DNA from: Bugula neritina
Taxonomy: Eukaryota > Bryozoa > Gymnolaemata > Cheilostomatida > Bugulidae
Assembly (NCBI GenBank): GCA_964035545.1
Contig: OZ037766.1
Coordinates: 27,470,173 to 27,532,172, forward strand
DNA length: 62,000 nt
Direction of reading: 5' to 3'
Position 1 is the stretch's first letter; each line of letters begins with the position of its first letter. Under the pieces are notes generated by a model. The model was not told the DNA's origin and searched no databases. It worked only from the letters and a program-made list of their open reading frames with translations. The position numbers and the translations under genes were made by a program. Positions 39,601-52,300 of this stretch are shown here, piece after piece.

Positions 39601-39814
39601 CAGATATTGCCTATGCTTTCCTACTCCATCTTAGTTGGAAATAACATAAAACTTTAATAAGTATTAAATAAATGAATAAGATATTACAATGTACTATAGA
39701 GCAACCCAACTTAGCAGCTATTTAAAATGCCATCATTGAGTAGTTCTATTCAATGAGGTTATGATGTATTAAATCAGTATTCCAAATACTTACAATAAAC
39801 AATTTGAAGTCCAT
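36694..39814 (-). CDS. Type I membrane protein, paralogue A (6 exons, 311 residues)
   Basis: Exons, 5' to 3': 39814-39794, 39212-39119, 38819-38650, 38426-38188, 37883-37684, 36905-36694; phases 0, 1, 0, 2, 1, the same as paralogue B. The first three exons total 285 bases in both genes. The signal peptide is MDFKLFIILATILEVVSS. The ectodomain has LYGKDKDGDGFTFEM, an NVT glycosylation site, SLIGKLTF and ICASCTG. LLRWHVYLIVLG enters the membrane at about residue 145. The tail is longer than in B and rich in Pro, Arg and Ala, with APYYGEIRRS and a C-terminus LLSRLSWHDISTAK. The pair arose by tandem duplication. A surface receptor or adhesion role is only inferred from the layout. Confidence 0.85.
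37975..38040. repeat. GTG/GGC-rich trinucleotide stretch
   Basis: An imperfect run of tggtgg, agtggc and ggcggt words lies in intron 4 of paralogue A. The Ala/Thr-rich frame through it is an artefact. Confidence 0.8.
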
Positions 39815-41845
39815 GTTACACTGTTACTAACGTAATCCACTTTTGTATTGATAGAGTTTTGTTTTCCTTATTATATATACTATTATCAAATGGTTATTGC
39901 AGATCAGCTATGTAGCGTCAACAATGTAGGCCGTACATTAGAAATAATGAATAGTTTGAAACCATACCATAATATATACAGCTATAAAGTGACATAAGTT
40001 ATCTAAAGTTTTGATATAAACAAGCAATAAAATGCTGCATACCATCACTCTAAAGGTGATAAAATGCTGTTGGTTTTTACGCTGTCACTAACAATGTTTG
40101 TCAAACAACACGTTGTAAAGACACCAAATAGCTGTCAGTCAGTAAATACAGAGGCATAAAGTAATGCAAAGTGTTGGGTACTACACTGATTGTACATATG
40201 TAGTATAATCTAATCTTGACACCTTTTATATTCCTTAAACTATAATGGTTCAAATAAAGTATTGTAATTATATATTTGACACATTATTCATAACCCCAGT
40301 CTGCTCACTATACAATGTAATTATGTAGTTATTTTCACTATATATCAATAGCCAACAGGCTATTGATATGAAATCAGAGAGCAGTAATACAATTTACATT
40401 ATAATAGTTGTACGCATATTAGCATTAGTTTATCAATATACAAAAACCTATCGTACCTGAAAGTGTGAAATGTTGCTTCAGTTTGTTTAAACACTTGATT
40501 TGATCTCTAAAGCCAGTTAAAAAGCTAGGTTTAAATTTATCTTCAATTCTATATTTACAATCTTAAACCAAGCAGGTGTTTGAAGGAAATTACAGATTCA
40601 ATTTATCAGAATCCTAGACCAGTTTCCATAAACTTTTTAATTATAAATACTCTCAAGTCAAGCACTAGTCTCAAGTATGATTCAATGCCACCAAAATTCA
40701 GGCTACAAAGAACAGTATCAGCAGCCAAGAAAACTTGAAGCAAGGTAGCATATGATGTCACTGTTAGCAGCATGTTTTATTAACTCCAGGTTTTTATAAC
40801 TTTAGGGTTTGAATAGCTGGTACTTAATTGAAATCTAAATTTATATCCAAGTGCAATTGATTGCTGTCTCTATTTATATACATTTTACATGACATCAAGT
40901 TGATAAGTTAAATAAATAGATAAGAAGTGTTTATTAACGATAATTATACAATGCATAAGTTTACGAAGCAATTATGCTGATAAAGTTAAATTAAAAAGAC
41001 TCCACATGATCATAAAAATATGTAAACAAGCATATAAAAGTAGAATTGAAACATAAATTAAAAAGACATTATTAAATGAAAATTAATACAAAATAAGATA
41101 ATTTTAGCCATGTATAAATTATGAACGTGTGGCTCTTACAGATTATCAAAAATTGATTGGTTTTATACGAACTAAAGTGTATCTAAACGAAAAAATTAAC
41201 ATACTTCACTAGCAATCATGTTAACAAACCTCTAGTACGGTTAGATAAACATTATCGTCAAATTCATAATTATCAAATCAGTTTAATATTATTCCATCAA
41301 CATTTCAAAAGGTTGTTTTTACACAAAGTTTTTAGCTCTATTTGCATTGAAAACATTCGATTAGAAATAGCTTAATTTTAAAATATTGATTATTATATTC
41401 AAATATTCCTAAATGGGTGTGGCTGTGCTTTGAGTACAGACAGTCTCTAACTTTCAGTAAATGGTGTGCACCATGGACTGTTTATAAGTATGTTAAAGTG
41501 ACCAACCACGAACATGACGTATTAGAAAGCAAATTAGACATACACTACTAACAAAAGTGGCAAAAAGTTGCACAATTAGTAAAAATATATGAATGTAATC
41601 ATTTATTAAGCTATTGATGCTAAAAGTATTAACAGAAACCAGTAAAACTCAGTAAAATAAGATAATTACCTTCTTAAACAAATACTATGGGAATAAATAA
41701 ACTCTAGAAAAAAATATCAGCTAGAGTATTTCCATGTATTATGACTTAGCATACATAGCAATTAGTAGAATTCAATAAGGAAACAACTCCCAATTTTACA
41801 AGCTAGAGATTAACATTGAGCAGCACCTTTAGAATAATTTATTGG
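39815..41845. other. Intergenic stretch, nothing recognised
   Basis: About 2 kb of AT-rich sequence between the start of paralogue A and the end of the coiled-coil gene. A short inverted repeat, tatcaatagcc/ggctattgata, lies at 40340-40370. No exon pair was found. Confidence 0.35.
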
Positions 41846-43721
41846 TCAACATAAATAAAAGAGAGATTCAACACCGGATTTTTTGTCAGTGGAGCAAGGT
41901 ACTCTGAAGTCAATAGTGGTGACACCTGGTAGCTAGTAGTGACAGCTTCAAACAGGTGAGTGCTTATTTATGATTAGGTGTTACCTCTTTGGTTGGCATT
42001 GCTGCAGTTCTCTCACTCTTCTCAACTCTACATTTACAATATAACAAGTTGATTAATTTATAATTCTACAAATAATAATATAATGGAAAACTGCTAAAAT
42101 CACTAATAAATAAGTTGTTTCTTGTAATTCTTATTAGTTTAAACATGTAAGCACATAAAAAATATTAACAATAACAAATATAATGAATGCAACACTTTGC
42201 AATATTATAGCATTTTGCAATAATTTGATGTATAATATTTTTGGCAAGTTTTTCATTTAACTGTCGGCAGCATAAAAGTGAAAAACCAACACTAGCTTCT
42301 CTCAACCATTGAGATGAAATACAAAATTTGGCATCGATTTGAATTCACATAAGAACAAATAATGGCCTCCTTCTGAGAGTTTAACAGGTGAAACAATTAG
42401 TACACAAGTCAGTTCTGTGGAATACAAAATTAGAAAATATTAAGCAAAGAAAAGACAACTCAAAATTACAAGCAAATAACTATTATGTAGTCAGATTAGT
42501 TTACAGTTACTATGGCAACAGAAGATAAAACAGCCACCTAGCAGAGTTGACGCCATCATAACTTTCAGTATCAGAAGTGAGTCTAGATATATCTATTTCT
42601 TCCTGCTGCTCTGTTAACTTCTCTTTCAATTTTTCAAGTTCCCTAAAATGTTAAGACACAGTAAATATATAATACAGCTAGCAGCAGTTGTAAGACCAGT
42701 CATTTTATGGCAGAGGTTAGCCATCACACATGCTAAAGATGTTTTTATACTTTTCCAGTTATCTTACTTTAGCCAAGCGTTTTTCATAGCTTTACTGAAA
42801 CTTATTAAAATCAAATGAATGGGAAGGATAACTTTCTAATACACGACTCACTTGATCAAAACGACTCACTTGATCAAAACTTGTTGCCATTTGAAAAACT
42901 GATGTACCTTGTTAAATTCAATCCCACAAAAGTGACAATAAAAAATTGATAGGACTATAAAATTTAAATTTTTAAACTTGATGAATCTTTACTTGACATG
43001 CTTTAAGTAAATCATCTAATTGAGTTTAATCATTCCTTTCTCTTTTGAAAAACAATAATTTTTACAAGCTGCTTTCATAATGGAAGAAACTTCAAATAAA
43101 TTGTCATCCACTCGGCCAAATCGAATTTTTGAAGGTATAAACACACCTTAAGAAGTCTATAAAGTACTAAAAAGATTGCCAAATAGCAACAATAATTTAC
43201 CATGCATTCACATACATAGTGAAACACTCATCCACCAATAAATTTAATAAGTCAGAATAAAAAATGCCTTTTCAATCAAATCTTAAATATTATCAAATAC
43301 AAGCTATATTACTCTCTTTAAATAAAAACTATAATTATATCATGTGTGCATGTTCAGCTTGAATTCTAGCGGAAATACTTTGAAAAAATGAAAAAAGCAT
43401 ATCATGTTGTATATTATATCAAACACATGATCAAAGAAACTGTATACCTTCACCAGACAATAGAAACTCTGAGTAATAATCAAGTGAAATATGTTGATGA
43501 ATAATTTTGGGCTGAGAGGAATTCGAGTAGGAAACCATCAGTAAATAAATAGGCAAGAAAACTCCAAACTACACACGTTATTGAATCAGTTTTCAAAAAT
43601 TAAACAATAAAAACTTATATACTATTTAAACTGACCTTATATAGAATAGGTTCAATGCTTTTGAGGCTTCCCGTTGTTCCTTGAGCAAATTTAAATGTCT
43701 GGCAAGATGATCTTTATTCAT
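41846..43721 (-). CDS. Small coiled-coil protein (4 exons, 106 residues)
   Basis: Exons, 5' to 3': 43721-43636, 42642-42538, 42027-41985, 41932-41846; phases 2, 2, 0; 321 bases close in frame. Residues 1-50 are a highly charged helix with heptad-like spacing (LNLLKEQREASKALNLFYIR, then LEKLKEKLTEQQEEI), typical of a coiled coil. The rest is Ser/Thr-rich and short. The last exon start is the least certain: ctactag at 41933-41939 keeps the frame, while gaag 11 bases earlier would give a shorter end. AATAAA follows the stop within about 10 bases (41836-41841). No frame in the gene is longer than 35 codons. I do not recognise the protein. Confidence 0.6.
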
Positions 43722-44107
43722 CACAGCTAAATTTATACAATGCATGAACTTCATAACATGAAACCTACTAACCAAGTTACATAAAGTACAGCAGGCTCAT
43801 CATGAAATTATCAACACATTTTCTGTAAAATATAGTTGATTGGGAAAGCGCTAGTGACTAGAGACATTTAAAACTGCAGAAAACAAAAGAAAATAATTTT
43901 AAAACAAACTAGCTACCTTACTGTGGATTAAAAGCATGCACCAAACTTTAAACACTAGACGAAACAGCACTACATAGCAAGCTTAATGAGTTTATACAGA
44001 AAAAGTAAGTTATATCTAGTCTTGCAGAAACAGAACGGTGAGTTGAAAGAAACTCATGCTGCTTAAAGTCTCTAAAATTGTGAAAACCCTAGCGGTAAGA
44101 AATTTAT

Positions 44108-44158
44108 TGTGCTTCTCACCTTACTCCGCACACCATACGGAGTAAGGTGAGAGGCACA
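44108..44158. other. 21-bp stem hairpin with 9-base loop
   Basis: The arms 44108-44128 and 44138-44158 pair at 20 of 21 places as DNA, and the odd one is a G-T wobble on one strand. The loop is cacaccata. No T-run follows in either direction, so it is not a simple terminator. It lies about 390 bases before the coiled-coil start codon. Confidence 0.7.
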
Positions 44159-45104
44159 GTAAAGCAAACCCGCCACAACAGTATAACACTACTCACTAGC
44201 AAATAATAATATAATGAATGGTTCTTCTTGTTACCACCTATGACTCTGAAAAGAGTTCGGGCATGTGACTTAGCACATGGGTGTCATACCAGACCAGAAC
44301 AACAAACATAATACCAATATTAATGACAAAGATCACTATAAGTCAATGATTATGATAGCAATGGTCACTAAATTGTATGATCATCACCAAAGTTTAACAA
44401 CTATTAAAAACAACAATGACTATTACTATTATTATTATAATTATAAGGAACAGCAAATCAGTTTTCAAATTGAAACTCAAACTAAAAGTCGATGAGTTTA
44501 CTGAGTAATGAGCCTCAGCCTAGCAATAAAATTAAAATTATAAATAAATTAAAATATTAATAATCATAATGTACCTAATTTTATAATGGTGACATCAAAT
44601 TTCTATCAAATGGAGTGAGACTGTGCAAACACAATGACAATGAGTATGACCATCACAACGACAATGTGAATGGGAATGGCCATCAAATTGAGTTTGACAT
44701 TCGCTGATTCAGTTTCACTATCAGTATCTCAGCATCTGAGTATCAGTATCACTATGAGTATGACTATGAGTATGAGTATTAGTACTAGTAACTATGACAA
44801 AATTGATCACAATTAAAAATAATAAATACAACAGCAACTAAAATGCAATAGCCAATTTTTTCACTTTTACCTTACTTTATTTAAACAGCAAATTGCCAAA
44901 ACAGGTCAAGATGCAGGTTGACTTACATACTCGATTTAACTTTGATTTCGTCTTCTTGCCTCAACTAAATCACGTGTTGTGTCTCAGGCTCGGTTATGAT
45001 TATATTTTGTGTTTATTCTGATTGGTGTAGCAATGCCCACTGCCAGCTGAGTAGTTGGGCATTAGCCTATACGGTACCAAAGAAGCATTTGCTGCTAGCC
45101 GTTG

Positions 45105-45115
45105 GTTGCTATAAC
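45105..45115 (+). promoter_or_regulatory. X-box-like (RFX) site, weak
   Basis: GTTGCTATAAC fits the left half and centre of the RFX X-box (GTHNYYATRRNAAC) but is shortened on the right. NME7 is a ciliary gene, a class often driven by RFX factors, which makes the place plausible. Confidence 0.3.
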
Positions 45116-46329
45116 GTCTAGCTCAAAATCTTCAGTGTTTTGCGCATTATCAATACCTGCATTCAATTTTATCACTTTGTTTTTACAAGTACGGGATCTA
45201 GGGCTTTTATTTGGCTGAACACTGCTGTTGCCTGTTCAAAAAGAGAAAATATTCGAAACAAAGTAGATATCCAACTCGAATCTTCAAATTATACTCATAA
45301 TCATTTAAAATCAGTAATATTAATATAGTCAATATTTATAATAATAATTATTGTAATAGAAAATGACGTTATACTCACTCATTTATAATTGAATTTCATC
45401 TTATTGTCATACATTTCTTGGCTGATCAGTGATACTGATACTGTGATAGCCCTATCGGCTATCGCTATCACTATCACTATGGCTGTTGAAAGTTGACAAA
45501 ACATAGTAAATACTAAAACTAAAAGTGATTATAATTTAAATTACGATTATTTTTACTGCTGCTAATTAGTAATTGCTTAAAATGTTGTAAATTATGATTT
45601 AAATTCAAATTTCCAATCACATAGTCATATCAATATTACTATTACTATTAGTAATTAGCATTATTTACAATTACATTAATATTACAATTGAAAAGAAAGT
45701 TAGTTTGAATAAAAGTATTGCCATTGGTTTTACCTTGATTTTTAAATCAGATTGTATTAAGGTTACCCGTCTATTTCGAAGTTGATAATACTTTTTAATT
45801 GCAGTAACGTTTTTGAAATTTTAATTTGCCTTACATTTACTGAGTTAGCATCTGATCCACTTGCAGTAATAGTAAGTGGCAATCATAATGATTAGTCACT
45901 TGACTATTAAATAATGATAGCAAATTTTCTTTCTGATAGTCACAGAAAAATTGATTAAAATTAAACTCTGAATTTGACTTAATATCAATAGTAGGCTATC
46001 TTTGAGTGTGGCTTTCATTTTGCATGGTTTTAACAATCTTGTCTAGTTTTTTTATCAGTGTTTTACCGTTATCTATTGAAGAATTTAGTTAACTTCTACT
46101 TTTATTTTACATTTTACAGTTTAGTTTAATTGATTTATTAATATTGTAACTTGAAATTGTTGTTAGACTTTATATAAATTACTGTCTTTTTATTTTCGCT
46201 TTATTTCTTGCAGTCATTTTGACTCAATATCTCAAGGACATACTTTATTTTTAGTAATTGGTACTTCGTCACTTTGAGAATAGAATTGACAGCTGAATCA
46301 ATTAGAACCCTTTCAAAAATTAAAAATAA

Positions 46330-49300
46330 ATGGTAAGTCCTACTGGTATCATGTTTAAATTATACTTAGCTCTGTAGATGAAAAGGAAAACTCAACATTA
46401 CTGCTTACATATATTTATATACTTAATGTATTTCCTACTTTTTAGCTAAAGAGCGTCTTTACTAATGTTTCACCCAATTTTTTCTACAATTATTTCTGAC
46501 TTTGGGTGACAATAAATGTAAAATTGCCCAAAACAATTTTTTGCTCGCTTCAGACTTGTATATTGGTGTATTTATATTGTTATATCTACAATATTACCAT
46601 ACTGCTGTTGACTGTTTATATGAGCATAATGTTTTATTCTGTTTTGAGCTGCAACAGCTTATTTTCTCTTGTGTTTTCAGGCATCGACATTAGATGAAAA
46701 GTTTGCATTTGAGGCAGAATGGTATGATCCACATGCATGTCTAATTAGGAAGTATCAAGTTCTTTACTATGTCAAGGACAGTACTGTTGAAATAGTAAGT
46801 CAACTTTTTGTAACCTTGCACTTCTTCTATGTTTGAGATAGTTTATTTTATTGTTAAGTTTCTTTAGTGGGTCCAAGACTGTTCCGCATGATATAGTAAT
46901 TAGTGACGATCATAGAAGCTCGTATTTAATTTTCTACAGGTTTATAAATTTATTTACAATTAAATTAAAGGATTAATTAATTGATAATTTAGCATACATA
47001 AATGTTTATAATTTCTATAGTGAATCTTGAATGCTTGGTTTTTAGTCGTCTAATATATTTTTAGTTTTTTTAAACAGGAATTGTTTTTTTGACTGTAAAA
47101 CTTTCCCTTTTTTTCCACACAGGTTACTTTTTTATCCATTTTGTCTCTTCTAGTATGATGTGAAGAATCGTCGACAATTTCTTAAAAGATCAAAGACTGA
47201 AATCTCATTGCCTGATCTATACATAGGCAGCACCATTGCTATACATGCTAGACAGTTCAAGATTGTGGCTTATGGTGATGAATATTCTAGAAAGGCTCTC
47301 AGCAGCAAAAAGGAAAGGTGGGTAGTGCAGCTGGATGTATAGAAAATGGGTGAAACAGCTGAGTGTATAGAAAACTCATGCAAGTTTATAGTCACCATAC
47401 CTGTGAGAAAACCCATGATGGAAGGGATTTTTGTTAAATCGGGCTAAGGACTTATTAAGATGAGGCACAGGAGCAATTATGACTGGATGCTCTTCCTAAC
47501 ATCACCAATGGCCTTTGTCCAGGCTAGAACCCATGATCTCCTGTTTATTAGGCAAACGGTCTAACCTCTAGACCACAGCTGCTCCCTAGCTGAGTGCATA
47601 GAAGAGGGGTGAAACAGCTGGTTGTATAAAGGCCACCATATATCTTCTACCAACCATCTTAATTTAACCGCAGTAAATGCAATTTCTCTCTGCTGTTGTT
47701 CATTGCAATCCTGTTGCCCAGTTGGAACTCACCTTTTTGAATTGTATAAAATGTTGAATAGAACATGTTTTATATAATTGTAAGTGTGTTTGTCTGTAGA
47801 ACTCTTGGGATAATTAAACCGGATGTGTGTGACAAGTTTAGTCAAATTCTGGAAGCTATATATGATAGAGGGTTCAAAATTACAAAGATGAAGATGTGCC
47901 AACTTAGCCGTAGTGAGGCTGGCCAATTCTATCAGGAACATCAGGCTAAGTCTTTCTACAAGTAGGTGTTCTTTAGCCTTTTGCTCTTGTGAACTTAAGC
48001 AAGTTTATAGTCACTATCTCTGTAAGAACCCTTGGTGGAAAGGGTTTTTCTTATTCACATGTAACACAGGAGAAACTGCTACTAGATGCTCTTCCTCACA
48101 TCATCAATGGCCTTCTTTTCAATAGGTATCGTACCCATGACTTCATGTTTTGTAAGCCAAACACTCTAACCCCTAGACCACAGTTGCTCTAACTATACCT
48201 TACCTCAGGTTTACTAAGCCTGTGTTCCAACGCCTAACCTTTGCTCTTAGAGTACGTGTAAATTGAATTGGCCTTATATTTTATATGCTGTAAATAGTCC
48301 ATAGAGTTATTATAGGTACTGTGTGTATGAGTATGTGTGTATTATATAATGTGTGTGATATATATTAATATCATCTGCAATGCCAGCTGACTGCAAATCC
48401 TTCTATTTTCAATTTACACGTGCAATGGAATACAAATAATAGTCCTAGTTGTTTGGAGTTATCTGCTCAAGCAGGTATAATATCTAGCTGTAAAAGCTAA
48501 ACTAGCTGTGTTTGCTAAGAACTGTGACCACTGCGATATGATCAAATGGTGCAATAAGAAAATTGTTTGGGTTGAGAAGAAAAATTTAAATTCCAAAAGT
48601 ATTTTGGTCAATTTTAAAGGTTGATTTTGTAGAAATTTGTTTTAGATTTGTAACCACTGTATTTCTTTGATTTCTAAACCAATCCATGAAATTAAATAGA
48701 AGTAAATTTTGTTTTTAAAGTTTGTCCCAAGACTGTTCTATCCTTTTCAAGTTTCTTTTATACGTTCGATGATGAAACAATTGACAATGAGGCTCATTTT
48801 GAATTGTATTCATTACCATAACATATGACTGTATCGCGAGTACCTACATTGTAGTGGGCTGATTCAGTTCATGTCGAGTGGACCAGTCATTGCATTTGAG
48901 CTGATAGGAGAGGGCGCTATTCTCAACTGGAGAGCTCTGATTGGTCCAACTGACTCGGCTACTGCTAGAAGTGAAGCTCCGGCCTCTCTCAGAGCTAGGT
49001 TTGGAACTGGTGAGTAGACAGTTGGTGCAACTCAGCTGACAATTACGTTGTTTAGCTTCTACATAAATATAACTGTCATGGTTTTATTAGTTTTTTACCA
49101 TGTTTATTAGTAAATTTGTAAATTCACATTTAATTTTCTTTAAACCAATTTTCATAAAAAGTTGTTCATTTAAGAGAGGCATTTGATCAGATTGATAAAT
49201 AGTTGAGTTATTAAGTAATAGTTTGAACCTGTCAACTTGAATTTTCTTACTTGAATAGTGATTACAGCTACATATATGTTTCATATTACTAAATGTGGTA

Positions 49301-52300
49301 ATTTATTAATATAGTATAACATATTATCTCAACTGCAGATAACACCAGTATAACACACTATCCCATCTGCAGATAGCACCAGTGTCACATACTATCTCAT
49401 CTGCAGATAACACCAGTGTAACATACTATCTCATCTGCAGATAACACCAGTATAACATACTATCTGCAGATAACACCAGGAACGCTTGTCATGGCTCCGA
49501 CTCTGAGCAGTCTGCCACAAGAGAGATCGAGTTCTTCTTCCCTTCGAAAGGCGTCAAGAGGAGATCCACAGCAACCTTCACGGACTGTACTTTGTGTGTC
49601 ATCAAACCTCACACGGTGTTGGCAGGTGGGTCAGCGAGTCATTGGATCAAACAGGTTGCTTTTATAATATAATATATAGTTCTACATCTTTAAATGATAA
49701 TAATTGATGCTCTATTTTAGAGTTGTCTTCCACTAATGCTGTTGCAAAAAATATTTTCTGTAATTCCTGTATTGTTTCATTTTCTTTGGAATTAAATTAA
49801 GATTGATTTAAATGTTTGAAACTGAAACAGTAATTTCAGAAACTATAGTAAGGAGCTTTTTTATCTCACTCAAAAGTTACGCCAATTTTAATGTGACCAA
49901 AGACTTTGCAAAGTAAACTGCTTATGGAATGATTTTTTTTGTTTATTACACGAAAAAATACAGTATTTAGTTTCAATAAAGTGTGTTAATATTTTGCTTT
50001 AATTGCAAAAGAAATATTGTGCAACCATCAGTTTTATCATGCATCAAATCTGTCTACTAGCACTACATGTTAGTATGACAAATAACCTAACAACTTGAGC
50101 ATTTCCTGCCGAGTAAATGTAACTGTAGGAGTTGCGAATCATTTGTGGGATAGTTTTATATTATAATATTCTCCCCGGTGAAACAGACTGGAGCTTTTAA
50201 AGTTGAACCTTGGAGTCGAGTTGTTTAACATTTAACCGATATATTATGACTTTTTTTCTTTTGTATTTTTTTATACTAGAAATGTCACCACAGCAAAAAA
50301 ATTACTTTCTCTTTTTCAATTTTCCACTCAGAAATACCAAAGTTTAATTAATTTTCCAGGGATGTACAGAGAGCTGTTAGATGTCACACTTTTCTATACA
50401 TAATGACATAGTCTGTACAAAAACCAACATCTGACAGAACGTTTTGTTGTCATCAAATGCTGCCTAAATAATTATCTTGAATTATGGCAGCCTTTTCTAG
50501 TTTTAACTAGCGCTGATAAATCTGTTGAAAGAAAATTAAAAAAATTACATTTAGTTTGAGGCTTCACTTGTTTTGCTCTTTTATTGAATTATTCAAACGT
50601 TTTTAAATTTAAATGTTTCGGTCTTATGCTTATCAACCTGTTGACAAATAATTAAACATGTCTTCAAATTATGTTAACACGTTCATCATAAAGAGCTGCT
50701 GTTGGTAGGAAATGCTGGAAAAATTATAAGCGAAATAAAAAAAGCAGGCTTTGAAGTCTCCGCTCTACAGATGTTCAACATGGAGAGAGCAAATGCTGAA
50801 GAGTTCTATGAGATATATAAAGGAGTGCTGCAGGAATATAAAGGTTGGCCGTGTACAATATGTTGTACAATTCTTTATTTCAAGGCATTTGGTAGATCCA
50901 GAAATAGTATGCCATACTCTTATTGTATTTTGTTTTCTAACTAGTCTTGTGCTAATGTAGCAGGAATAGATCCTGTGTCTATTCTTCATATTTACAGATG
51001 ATTGTCTCTTATTGGGTACATACACTTGTCTATACTCACTTCACATCCTTTTGGGGTAGTGACGTCTGCATGCTTTTATTGTGTGAAAATCCTAATGAAC
51101 TCTGGTGTAGGTCACTTTGTCATGACCTAATTCAATCTGGTCATGTTTGACCTTCGGCATTGCCGCACTGGTATATATGTTTTTTTTTCTGCTGTTTCAC
51201 TAAATTTTCAGACTTTCATTCTAGAAAAGTCATCTAATACAATATCTAAAATGTGGACTTTATAACAAAAAAATTAGAAGTTAATGTGTGTAGCAGAAAG
51301 GCAATATGACGGAATAGAGCCAATGTGGTGACTATGTTATTGTATAAGCCAATTGTTTGGTCACTTAGAAGGTGGCATCTAAATGACATTTGTTTACAGG
51401 ATTATTTGAAAGTACAGAATTATAACAAACTGTTTTGGCTGAGATTTTATATAATACTAACTTGAACTAGTAATATTTCTTATTGTACTAAGCTTATTTC
51501 TGTGATATTATATTTAACAAGTATTATTATATGCTCAACTCGACTCAATTGTCTCTGTTAATAAAACGCCGTAGTAAAATATCAGGCTAGGTAGTTATAG
51601 CAGCATTGTCATTTTAATGTTTAGTTCAATATGAAAAAGGAAGGTATCAACAAACAAGTTTCTTATTTAAATAGACTAGTGAGGCATATTGTCCATTCTC
51701 AATAGTAGAATCAGAGTTCTTGTCTGCAGAAATTTACCTTGACCTTTTACAGACTGTTTGTCATAAGCTTGATATTGTTGCAGTTAAAATGAATATTATT
51801 TCTAATATTTGAAAAGGTCATTATTCAATATATCTTAAACTATAGATGTAAAACCAATTTACTAACCCAATAAGTAGACGCTTCAAATTAGCCAAAAGTT
51901 GTTTTTTGGTGCGATAGTTGTTGCTGCTTGGTGATATATTATTATATTATATCATATTATATTATTTTATATTACATATTATAAGCGGAAATTAGCTTGT
52001 AGTTAGCAAATTTTTTATTTAGTAGTTCAATGAGTTAGCCTTCTATAATGGTTGTATATATAAAGGAGTTTTAGTACAGTTGAATGCTACCAGATGTTGG
52101 CTTCAAGTTATTCACATTATTTTACTAAATAAGGGAAAAATTATTCCACGTCTTGTACTTTCGAAAGTCATTAACTAAGTTACCTTCTTTCTGTTTTTAT
52201 CATGTTTCTGCTTACTAGGTTAGCAAAATAATGATAAAGGCTTCTCCTTACTTTTAGCTTGACTAAGTTTCTGTGTTGGTGTTCTGTAGGAATGGTGGAT

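Larger units (their letters stand above)
43722..46213. other. Region between divergent genes: coiled-coil gene (minus) and NME7 (plus)
   Basis: About 2.5 kb that should hold the promoters of both genes. It contains the hairpin at 44108-44158, loose gagtatgact/actatcagta-type repeats at 44640-44800 and 45430-45485, and an X-box-like site at 45105. Noncoding first exons of NME7 probably lie near 45100-45300. Confidence 0.4.

Noticed and set aside
47536-47585. Possible tRNA gene on the minus strand
   Set aside because: Box A and box B are present, but no full cloverleaf forms and the sequence continues into a SINE body with target duplications.
49331-49470. Regular 34-base spacing resembling a CRISPR array
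   Set aside because: The whole unit repeats with no unique spacers, in an animal intron. It is a minisatellite seeded from the splice acceptor.
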